This document shows, in pieces, positions 56,845-64,000 of a stretch of 64,000 nucleotides of DNA (positions are counted from its first letter, which is position 1; each line of letters starts with the position of its first letter). Below the pieces are notes generated by a model. That model was not told the origin of the DNA and did not search any database. It worked only from the letters and a program-made list of their open reading frames with translations. The stretch is from positions 62,001-126,000 of the forward strand of contig NZ_WXEW01000009.1 in assembly GCF_009901565.1 (NCBI RefSeq). Reading direction: 5' to 3'. This DNA comes from Herbidospora solisilvae. GTDB taxonomy: Bacteria > Actinomycetota > Actinomycetes > Streptosporangiales > Streptosporangiaceae. A program made the translations under genes and the position numbers.

Positions 56845-57467
56845 CGGGCCGCTCCTTCGGTGACGCCGAAACCGAGCCGGTGGTGGGCGAGCGGCGCGAT
56901 CTCGCCGAAATCGCTGACGATCGAATCGATGAAGCCGTAGTCGAGCGCCTCCTGCGCCGTGTACCAGCGGTCGTGCAGGGAGTCGTCGAAGATGCGCTCC
57001 ACGGGCTGGCCGGTGTCTTCGGCGATGAGGCCGAGCACCGTGTCGCGGGTGTGGCGCAGGTCGCTGGCCTGCAGCTCGATGTCGACGGCGGTGCCGCCGA
57101 TCCCCGCCGACCCCTGGTGCATCAGCACCCGCGCATGGGGGAGTGCGCGGCGTTTGCCCCGGGCGCCCGAGGAGAGCAGGAACTGGCCGGCGCTGTAGGC
57201 GATGCCCAGCACCAGCGTCGACACGTCACACGGAATCAGCCGCATGACGTCCCGAATAGCCAGCATCGACGGAACGGAACCGCCCGGAGAATGGATCCAC
57301 AATGCGATGTCGGCCGAGGGGTCCTGCGAGGCGAGGGTTATCAGCTGCGTGGTGAGAAGGGTGCCGTTGTCGTCGTCGAGAGGACCGTCGAGAACGAGGG
57401 TTCGCTGTTCGTAAAGCCGGCGCCGCAAATGCATGTCGAACAAAGGCGCTTTCGATTCTTCGCTCAT
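56841..57467 (-). CDS. clpP: ClpP-family serine protease subunit, triad intact
   Basis: A 208-residue ClpP. Ser92 (LGIAYSAGQFLL), His117 (VLMHQG) and the Asp of DDSLHDRWYT form the triad; SPGGSV is present. ATG 57467 is chosen since upstream in-frame sequence is not ClpP-like. Its stop overlaps the start of the Ser-less subunit gene, so the two are co-translated and probably form one hetero-oligomeric peptidase, analogous to the ClpP3P4 pair of Streptomyces. The XRE gene downstream on the other strand is the probable regulator. Confidence 0.9.
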   Translation of the reverse strand: MSEESKAPLFDMHLRRRLYEQRTLVLDGPLDDDNGTLLTTQLITLASQDPSADIALWIHSPGGSVPSMLAIRDVMRLIPCDVSTLVLGIAYSAGQFLLSSGARGKRRALPHARVLMHQGSAGIGGTAVDIELQASDLRHTRDTVLGLIAEDTGQPVERIFDDSLHDRWYTAQEALDYGFIDSIVSDFGEIAPLAHHRLGFGVTEGAAR

Positions 57468-57840
57468 GCGTCCATCATGTGAGGCCGCCCGCTTCGATAT
57501 CGACCCGATCCGCCTGCGGCGGATCCGCTCAGAGCAGCGCGACCTGTCTCCCATAGGTCGGGTGGCCGCGGGACCGCCCCGTGCCGGAGGTCGGAAAACG
57601 GGTTCGGCCGCAGCATGCACACCCGCGCGAGAAGGGGCGGAAGCAGCAGGTCGCGATACCGGAGACGGGCATCCGCCGGTCGAGGACGGTCGGCATTGAC
57701 CGCATGCATGTGAACCGCACATCAGGTGCGGTCATCGCCCGTTGCCTCGCCGGCGGCCTCGAACGCAACATCCCGGCGTACGGTCGGTGAACATCCGGGA
57801 ACGCGGGATTGGCGGCATCCCCCCGGGTCAGGTGGCCGTC
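57468..57840. other. Intergenic region between divergent clpP and PiT genes
   Basis: Contains a GATCCGCC / GGCGGATC inverted repeat near 57507-57527 that may be an operator or terminator. The minus-strand frame RYRDLLLPPLLARV is not a recognisable gene. No promoter stands out. Confidence 0.4.
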
Positions 57841-58977
57841 ATGGACGTGGACACCCTGCTGCTCGCGGTGGTCGTCGCCACTGCGCTGACCTTCGATTTC
57901 ACCAACGGATTCCATGACACGGCCAACGCGATGGCGACGTCCATCGCCACCGGCGCCCTGCAGCCGAAAGCGGCCGTGACGTTGTCGGCCGTTCTGAACT
58001 TCGCCGGCGCCTTCCTGTCCCTGGAGGTGGCGGCCACGATCGCGACCGGAATCGTCGAGACCGGCGCCATCACTCTCACCGTGGTCTTCGCCGGGCTGGT
58101 CGGCGGGCTCGCCTGGAACCTGGTGACCTGGTACTTCGGCATCCCGTCGAGTTCGTCGCACGCGCTGATCGGCGGCGTGGTCGGTGCGACGCTCATCGCG
58201 GCCGGAATGTCGGCGGTCAAGGCCGGTGAGATTGTCGGCCGGGTGCTGCTGCCCGCCGTGCTCGCGCCGCTGACCGCGATCGCGGTGGCGGCCCTGGGGA
58301 CCTGGCTGGTCTACCGGATCACGCGGTCCGTGCCGGAGCGCATGCGCGAGCGCGGTTTCCGGTTCGGGCAGATCGGGTCGGCCTCGCTGGTGTCCCTGGC
58401 GCACGGCACGAACGACGCCCAGAAGACCATGGGCGTCATCACCCTGGCCATGATCGCCGCCGGGACGCTCACCGAGGACGCCGGGACCCCGCTGTGGGTG
58501 ATCGTGTCCAGCGCCCTGGCGATCGCGCTCGGCACATACGTGGGCGGCTGGCGGGTGATCCGTACCCTGGGCAAGGGATTGACCGACATCGAGACACCGC
58601 AGGGTTTCGCCGCCGAGAGCTCGTCGGCGGCGGTCATCTTCGTCTCGTCCCACTTCGGCTTCCCGCTGTCGACCACGCACGTGTGCACCGGCTCGGTCGT
58701 CGGCGCGGGCGTCGGCAGGCGGACCGCCCGGGTGCGCTGGGGCCTGGCCGGTCGGATGGCCCTGGCCTGGCTGATCACCCTGCCCGCCGCCGGCGCCGTG
58801 GGCGCCCTGGCCTGGGCCGCCGCCGACCTCATCGGCGGCGCCGCCGGTGTCGGCGTGGTCTTCGCCGCGATGCTGCTGCTGTCGGGTCTGCTCTTTCTCG
58901 CCGCACGGCGGCGTCCCATCCACGCGGGCAACGTCAACGACGAGTGGACCGGCGGCCTGGCGCCCGCCCGACCCTGA
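57841..58977 (+). CDS. PiT-family inorganic phosphate transporter
   Basis: A 378-residue membrane protein with both PiT repeats: FDFTNGFHDTANAMATSIAT near the N-terminus and LAHGTNDAQKTMGVITLAM in the second half, each with the Asn-Asp/His-Asp signature that binds phosphate-metal. A further FPLSTTHVCTG loop is typical. About ten hydrophobic segments. ATG 57841 follows AGGTGG. It imports phosphate by proton or cation symport; a 41-residue gene follows 13 bp later. Confidence 0.9.
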   Translation: MDVDTLLLAVVVATALTFDFTNGFHDTANAMATSIATGALQPKAAVTLSAVLNFAGAFLSLEVAATIATGIVETGAITLTVVFAGLVGGLAWNLVTWYFGIPSSSSHALIGGVVGATLIAAGMSAVKAGEIVGRVLLPAVLAPLTAIAVAALGTWLVYRITRSVPERMRERGFRFGQIGSASLVSLAHGTNDAQKTMGVITLAMIAAGTLTEDAGTPLWVIVSSALAIALGTYVGGWRVIRTLGKGLTDIETPQGFAAESSSAAVIFVSSHFGFPLSTTHVCTGSVVGAGVGRRTARVRWGLAGRMALAWLITLPAAGAVGALAWAAADLIGGAAGVGVVFAAMLLLSGLLFLAARRRPIHAGNVNDEWTGGLAPARP

Positions 58978-58990
58978 GAAGGAGATCAGC

Positions 58991-59116
58991 GTGACCGACT
59001 TCGTCGACGTGGACGCCCTCTGGAAGGTCGTCGTGGCGTCGCTGCCGGCCGGATCGGCCCTGGTGCCGGTCGCCGCCGGGATCGGCCTCGGCCTGTACAC
59101 CATGCTCGCCACCTGA
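58991..59116 (+). CDS. 41-residue membrane peptide linked to PiT transporter
   Basis: GTG 58991 follows AAGGAGATC 13 bp after the transporter gene. The peptide begins TDFVDVDALWKVVVASLPAG and has one hydrophobic helix (ALVPVAAGIGLGLYTMLAT). Tiny proteins of this kind often follow pit genes in actinomycetes; the role is unknown, perhaps stabilising the transporter. Confidence 0.65.
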   Translation: MTDFVDVDALWKVVVASLPAGSALVPVAAGIGLGLYTMLAT

Positions 59117-59142
59117 CGGCGACGAAAAAGGGCCGTAGGCCC

Positions 59143-59174
59143 GGCCCGTGAAGAGGTGTAGCTCCTCACGGGCC
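59143..59174. terminator. Bidirectional terminator hairpin
   Basis: GGCCCGTGA pairs with TCACGGGCC, with an inner GAG/CTC, between the PiT unit and the convergent SGNH gene. An A-tract precedes it, which becomes a T-run on the minus strand. Confidence 0.75.
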
Positions 59175-59190
59175 GTCGTTCAGGCAGGCG

Positions 59191-62100
59191 TCACGGGCAG
59201 CGGTTGGCGACGCAGAGCGGAAGCTGCCAGTCGGGCGGGAGCGGGAAGGGGGGCGGAGGGTTGTCCGGGGTGCCGGGGTAGCGGGTGTTGAACCAGGCGC
59301 CGATCTGGCCCAGCGGGCCGATCCCGAGGTAGTCGACCTTCCGGTCGCCGTCCACGTCGTGGAGCCGCACGTTGTTCCGGTCGACGCCGACGTCGCCGAT
59401 GATCTGGCCCTGCCAGATCCACCCTCTGTCGCCGAGGTCGTTGAGCCAGGCGCGGACCTGTCCGTTGTCCTGGACGATCAGGTAGTCGACCTTCCGGTCG
59501 CCGTTGACGTCCTTCAGGCGCACCCAGTCACGCGGATAGCCGTAACCCGGGTTGATCTCGCCCTTCCACGTCCAGCCCTGGCCCGGGCCGTTGTTGATCC
59601 AGGCGCGGAGCTCACCCTCGTCCTGGAGAACCAGGTAGTCGTCGAGGCCGTCGCCGTTGACGTCCTCCAGACGCACCCAGTCGCGCGGATAGCCGTAGCC
59701 GGGATTGAGCTCCCCCTTCCACGTCCACCTGGTGCCGTCGCCGTCGTTCTGCCAGGCCCTCAACTGGCCCAGGTCCTGGAGGACGACGTAGTCGTCCCGG
59801 TTGTCGCCGTTCATGTCGGCCAGGCGCACCCAGTCGCGGGGGTAGCCGTAGCCGGGGTTGAGCTCGCCCTTCCACGTCCAGCCCTGGCCGGTGCCGTCGT
59901 TCTGCCAGCCGCGGAGCTGCCCCAGGTCCTGGAGGATCAGGTAGTCGTCCCGGTCGTCGCCGTTCATGTCGGCGAAGCGCACCCAGTCACGCGGATAGCT
60001 GTAGCCCGCGGAGATCTGGACGATGTGGTTCCAGCCCTCCCCGGGGCTGGCGGGCGGGGGGCCGGGGTCGACCGGCGTCGGATTGCCGGGGGTGGGGCCA
60101 CCGGGGTAGCGGTCGTTGAACCAGGCGCCGATCTGGCCCAGGGGGCCGATCCCGAGGTAGTCGGTCTTCCGGTCGCCGTTGACGTCGGCGAGTCGCACGT
60201 TGTTCCGGTCGACGCCGACGTCGCCGATGAGCTGGCCCTGCCAGATCCACCCCCTGCCGCCGAGGTCGTTGAGCCAGGCGCGGACCTGTCCGTTGTCCTG
60301 GACGACGAGGTAGTCGACCTTCCGGTCGCCGTTGACGTCCTCCAGGCGGACCCAGTCACGGGGATAGCCGTAGCCCGGGTTGATCTCGCCCTGCCACGTG
60401 AAGTCCTTGCCCGGGCCGTTGTTGATCCAGGCCCGGAGCTCGCCGTGGTCCTGGATGACCACGTAGTCGTCGAGGCCGTCGCCGTTGACGTCCTCCAGGC
60501 GCACCCAGTCGCGCGGATAGCCGTAACCCGCGAGTTCGCCCTTCCACGTCCAGCTCTGGCCGACGCCATTGTTCAGCCAGGCCCGGACCTGCCCCAGGTC
60601 CTGGAGGATCACGTAGTCGTCCCGGTTGTCGCCGTCCATGTCGGCGAAGCGCACCCAGTCACGGGGGTAGCCGTAACCGGCGTTGAGCTCGCCCCGCCAC
60701 GTCCAGCTCCGGCCGTCGCCGCCGTTCAGCCAGCCCCGGACCTGCCCAAGGTCCTGGACGATCAGATAGTCGTCCCGGTCGTCGCCGTCCATGTCGGCGA
60801 AGCGCACCCAGTCACGCGGGTAGCCGTAGCCTGCGGAGATCTGCTCGACGGCGTTCCAGCCCTCCGCCGGGTTGGCGGGCTGCGGCATCTGGCACGCCGA
60901 CGGGTTGCCGGCGACCGGGCCGGCGATGACGCGCTCGCGGAGCGCCCCGATGATCGCGGTGTTGAAGGTCTTCCCCATCTTGTCGTAGCCGCCCTGGCCG
61001 GGGTGGAGCTTGTCCCTCAGGTCGGCCTCGGTGACGGCGCCCATGCCGAGGGCCCGCACGCGCCGGCCCTCGGCGGCGAGGGTCCTGGCCATGTCCGGGA
61101 TCCGGGAGTTGTACGCCGCGATCCGCGCGTTGATCGCGTCGTCCTGCGACGGCACGAGCCCGCTGACCAGTACCGTGGTCTCGGGAGCGGCATTGGTGAT
61201 CTTGCGGATCAGTGCGGCGAGCCGGTGGTGGGCGTTCCCGACGTCGAAGTTCCGGTTCATGTCGTTGGTCCCGATGTGCAGCAGGACGACGTTGGGCCGG
61301 TAGCGGCGGATGGCGCATTCGGCGAGGTCGTCGATGTGGTCGATGCGCCGGCCGCCGTGGCCTTCGTGGTCGGTGTCGGGGATGGAGCCCGCGCCCGAGT
61401 CCTGGGAACCGACGAAGTCCACCGAGTGGCCGGCCGCCTGGAGCCGGCTGAGCAGTTCGCGCCGGTAACCGACGTATTCCTCGGTGTTGTCGCCGATCCC
61501 TCCGTAGCCCACGGTGATCGAGTCGCCCATCGGCATCACCCGCAGATTCGACGGGTGGTACCGGCCGAGTTCGATGGCGGCGTCCCGGATGCCCCTGCCG
61601 AGCGCACCCATCTGACTTGAGATCCAGGTGCCGGCGTCCGTCATCGCCGTCGCGAGAGAGGACCACCAGCCCCGGATCGCCGTCGCGGCCGAGTCGAGCA
61701 CCGCCTTGACGTCGGCGCCGAACTGACCCAGGGTCCGGGGGTTCACGTAGTCGCCGATTCCGGCTTCCCACGCCGCGGCGACGATGGCGGCGGCCGCCGC
61801 CAGGCAGGCGGCTCTCCTCAATCTGTCCTTGTCGCCCAGTGCCCCGTCTCGGTACATCCAGATCGCCTGCATGAAGAAGGTGCCCAGGGCGGCGGCGAGC
61901 CCGGCGCAGGCCGGTTTGGAGATGACCAGCCCGACGCCCGTGCTGTTCATGGCCAACATGCACCCGGCCCGGATCACCAACGCGGCGGCGAGCGCGGCCA
62001 GGGCGATGAGGGCGTCCGACCACCACGAGCCGTTGGTGCGCACCTGGTCGGATTCGATCGTCAGGGAGATCCCCGTGCCCGTCACGGTCAGTTGACCATC

Positions 62101-62382
62101 GAAGTCACCCCAGTTCCGATTCGGCGCGCCCTCCAGCGGGTGACGGGTGAGCTCCTGTCTGATCGTGTCGCTGAGCAGATCGTTGCGCCCGTTGAGCTCC
62201 GCCACGTAGGCCTGGGTGTCGGCCCGATCGAAGCCGGAGGGCAGCGTGATGGTGAAAGTGACCTCGGTGGTCGCGGCGTGGGCCAGCGGCTCCAGGCCGG
62301 GCCTCATGACCAGAGTCAGGATGACGAGCAGGGCGATCACGACCCTGCCCGATCTTCGGATCTTTCCGCCGGTGACGGGCAC
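59191..62382 (-). CDS. Membrane SGNH/GDSL hydrolase with ten FG-GAP-like repeats
   Basis: A 1063-residue protein from GTG 62382 (GGAGGG upstream). Signal or anchor helix, a ~100-residue outer domain, then three to four hydrophobic helices (ALIALAALAAALVIRAGC, GLAAALGTFFMQAIWMY, AACLAAAAAIVAAAWEAG). An SGNH hydrolase follows: block I VMPMGDSITVGYGG (Ser), LHIGTNDMNR (Asn) and DKLHPGQGG (Asp/His), then ten ~49-residue repeats in two sets of five. Units contain PRDWVRFADMDGDDRDDYLI, i.e. Ca-binding DxDxDxxxD loops, and fold as a beta-propeller. A Pro/Gly spacer separates the two sets. Likely acts on surface esters; the target is unknown. Confidence 0.8.
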   Translation of the reverse strand: MPVTGGKIRRSGRVVIALLVILTLVMRPGLEPLAHAATTEVTFTITLPSGFDRADTQAYVAELNGRNDLLSDTIRQELTRHPLEGAPNRNWGDFDGQLTVTGTGISLTIESDQVRTNGSWWSDALIALAALAAALVIRAGCMLAMNSTGVGLVISKPACAGLAAALGTFFMQAIWMYRDGALGDKDRLRRAACLAAAAAIVAAAWEAGIGDYVNPRTLGQFGADVKAVLDSAATAIRGWWSSLATAMTDAGTWISSQMGALGRGIRDAAIELGRYHPSNLRVMPMGDSITVGYGGIGDNTEEYVGYRRELLSRLQAAGHSVDFVGSQDSGAGSIPDTDHEGHGGRRIDHIDDLAECAIRRYRPNVVLLHIGTNDMNRNFDVGNAHHRLAALIRKITNAAPETTVLVSGLVPSQDDAINARIAAYNSRIPDMARTLAAEGRRVRALGMGAVTEADLRDKLHPGQGGYDKMGKTFNTAIIGALRERVIAGPVAGNPSACQMPQPANPAEGWNAVEQISAGYGYPRDWVRFADMDGDDRDDYLIVQDLGQVRGWLNGGDGRSWTWRGELNAGYGYPRDWVRFADMDGDNRDDYVILQDLGQVRAWLNNGVGQSWTWKGELAGYGYPRDWVRLEDVNGDGLDDYVVIQDHGELRAWINNGPGKDFTWQGEINPGYGYPRDWVRLEDVNGDRKVDYLVVQDNGQVRAWLNDLGGRGWIWQGQLIGDVGVDRNNVRLADVNGDRKTDYLGIGPLGQIGAWFNDRYPGGPTPGNPTPVDPGPPPASPGEGWNHIVQISAGYSYPRDWVRFADMNGDDRDDYLILQDLGQLRGWQNDGTGQGWTWKGELNPGYGYPRDWVRLADMNGDNRDDYVVLQDLGQLRAWQNDGDGTRWTWKGELNPGYGYPRDWVRLEDVNGDGLDDYLVLQDEGELRAWINNGPGQGWTWKGEINPGYGYPRDWVRLKDVNGDRKVDYLIVQDNGQVRAWLNDLGDRGWIWQGQIIGDVGVDRNNVRLHDVDGDRKVDYLGIGPLGQIGAWFNTRYPGTPDNPPPPFPLPPDWQLPLCVANRCP

Positions 62383-64000
62383 TGTCCCTCCAGCTGTACG
62401 GGTGAGAAGCCCACCGGCGGTCTGCCGTGAGCCGTGTCGATCGCCTCGGGCCGCCCCAGCGGGCCGAGGAAAAGGGGAAATCATCACGAAAGTCGCAGCT
62501 CCACGATGAGCCGGGCCGCCATGCGCCCAGTGGACCGCTCGGGAAAGCCTGTCCAGGTACCGGCGGGGTGCGGTCACCGATGGAATCGGGACATCGGCTG
62601 TCTGAACCGGCGGAGGATGATGCCGGGATGGGGCGAGGAACGGCGGTGACCACGCGGCCGGTTCCAGCCGGTTGTCATGGGCCTTTGGAAAGACGCAGGC
62701 GATTCAGTGGCCGACGAGGCCGCAGTCATCAGGTCTTCGTGCCGCGCGACTCCGCTCGTCTCACGTGAGAGCGCCGCCGGTATGTGCCCACGCGCCGGAG
62801 TTCCACCGTTCGTCGTCGCGCTGGATGGACGTCTCGATCTTGCCCGACCAGCAGTAGGCCACGCACCAAGCCCGGGGACAGCGCCACGACGGCGATGCGC
62901 TCCCTGGTCCATCGCCCCGTTGCTGCCGATAGAAGGCATTCTTCCTCGCTCCCGCGCGGGACGCTCATATGGCGTCTCCTCTAATCGCGCATACAATCTC
63001 CACCAGAATGCGATTCGGTGTACGGCAGGTGAACGATTCACCGTGGCGAGATGACGAGAAAGGCGAATGGTGAAGGGTGGCCGCCGGAGCGAATTCGGTA
63101 ATGAGACGAAGAGTGTCCGTTCAAGCGTGTGTCAACGTGAGATATATCTCGGCGGCGCCATGAGAACGCGCCCGTGCTACTCGACCGGTCTCCAGATGTC
63201 AACGCGGAAGGCCTTACCGCTTCTTTGCGCATTCCTCACCTGTGGGTTCTGCCCTCTGTTGGGCCGTCGCGGCACGACGGAACCGCACCGGTGAGGCCGC
63301 ACATCGAAAACCTCCAATCGGTGGTCGCCCACCACCTTTGACGAGACGGCGCAGGTCGGCCGGAATTCCGCTCGCATATCCCGTTCGTCTTCACGAGAAA
63401 TCCGCAGGGCGATGAACAATGTGGGTCCTGGCTATCGGGCCCCGTGAAGAGTCTGGTCGTGGAGGACGACTGACCGAGAATCCCTTCGTCGGCCCAAGCG
63501 CCGGCGGGCACACCGCAACCGATCCTGAGCGACGGCCAGGACGTAGCGGTGGTGGTGCGGATCTCCTCGGATGCTGACCGTCGCCGCCGGAACCGCTGTC
63601 CTCGTCTTCGGCCTCAACCGGCGGGGCCTCGGGAAGGCTCTGACTACCGAGTTCGGCCTCCTCCAGATCGGCGTCGTTGTCGGGTCCAGCCGCATTCATG
63701 AGAGTGACCGCTCAGCCAGGCCGATTGGTTCTGAATATGAATGGAACGGCTACGCGGTATGCCGGTCGGCCGGTGCATTGAAATTCCGCTTCATGGCCGG
63801 AGTTTTTATTAATTCCGTGCCGGCGGGGAATGGGGCATCGCTGCGGGCGGCCCCATCCGACAGGAAGCAATAAACTCCCACATATTGACAATGAGGAAGC
63901 CGCCGAGTATCGGTGGGCTAGGTCGACGCATTGCTGAAAGCGTCTCATGCTGCCACTCGGCTTCATCGTCATCTCGCGACAATGAATCGTTCATCCGCCG
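62383..64000. other. 1.6 kb without a supported gene
   Basis: Six-frame reading gives only short or atypical frames. A minus-strand stretch near 62770-62860 reads CWSGKIETSIQRDDERWNSG in one frame and may be a gene remnant; an ATG at 62968 with GAGGAG lies in a different frame. A minus frame from 63699 (MNAAGPDNDADLEEAELGSQ) has no support from codon bias or a ribosome site. GAGATATATCTC at 63141-63152 is a 12-bp palindrome. Base composition is less GC-rich than elsewhere. Confidence 0.4.

Noticed and set aside
59500-60900. ~150-bp spaced DNA repeats considered as a repeat array
   Set aside because: All are in frame and encode FG-GAP-like protein repeats.
59359-61620. 753-residue plus-strand open frame rich in Val/Asp
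   Set aside because: Antisense of the FG-GAP repeats; its regularity simply mirrors the repeat units.
63391-63699. Acidic minus-strand frame starting MNAAGPDNDADLEE
   Set aside because: No ribosome site, no codon-position bias and no homology; the second half is Arg/Pro-rich as in non-coding frames.

Overview
The window is high-GC actinomycete DNA: codons are strongly G/C-ending, GTG starts and ATGA/TGATG overlaps are common, and there are SARP/AfsR-type regulators, a class IV lanthipeptide locus, secreted Ser-Pro-linked polysaccharidases, a CGNR zinc-finger regulator and a second pair of clpP genes. The mix suggests a mycelial soil actinomycete (Streptosporangiales- or Streptomycetales-like; inferred, not shown). 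No rRNA, tRNA, CRISPR array or intact insertion sequence was recognised.

1-5 kb: 3' part of a flavin oxidoreductase, a beheaded agmatinase facing a beheaded TetR gene, a secreted esterase with a CBM13 lectin domain, a truncated monooxygenase that is a near-identical partial copy of one at 29 kb, and an SDR gene.

5-28 kb: a region marked by one promoter architecture: CCAAG/TCAAG-type heptamers spaced 11 bp apart and 7-8 bp from a -10 box, which is the known SARP binding arrangement. At least eight good examples precede a flavin-fold gene, secreted proteins, the lanthipeptide operon, hemerythrin-like genes, an SDR-dioxygenase chimera, lspA and a small secreted peptide. Two large AfsR/SARP-ATPase-TPR regulators lie in the same interval. 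At its centre is a compact lanthipeptide operon: lanL (zinc ligands intact, hence class IV-like), a prolyl-oligopeptidase-type S9 protease, a 44-residue precursor and two fused ABC exporter half-transporters. Around it many genes are broken by internal deletions or single-base shifts (secreted proteins, multicopper oxidase tail, hemerythrin paralogue, GNAT, SulP).

28-38 kb: small regulator/enzyme pairs with visible operators: FAD monooxygenase and PadR; a LysR remnant beside a PheA/TfdB-like monooxygenase and VOC protein; alpha/beta hydrolase and MarR sharing a palindrome; SRPBCC/VOC genes and a CGNR regulator. A lipoprotein and an I36-type inhibitor are secreted. ISL3- and IS5-type transposase remnants follow.

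38.9-44.4 kb: a tightly coupled minus-strand operon: double zinc-ribbon membrane protein, 1038-residue HerA/FtsK-like ATPase with two Cys clusters, a 157-residue helical protein, and a very hydrophilic protein made of about ten ~26-residue repeats. I do not recognise this as a described system.

44.7-55 kb: a PadR gene with a 23-bp operator before a collapsed ABC exporter, then a plant-polysaccharide cluster (beta-helix protein, LacI regulator, GH9 cellulase, CE1-type esterase, GH10 xylanase) with LacI-type and TGAAACTTTCA-type palindromes.

55-64 kb: RidA protein, PopR-like regulator ending in LLAA, two clpP genes (one lacking the catalytic Ser), a PiT phosphate transporter with a tiny partner, and a membrane SGNH-hydrolase/FG-GAP repeat protein. 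The last ~1.6 kb holds no gene I can support.
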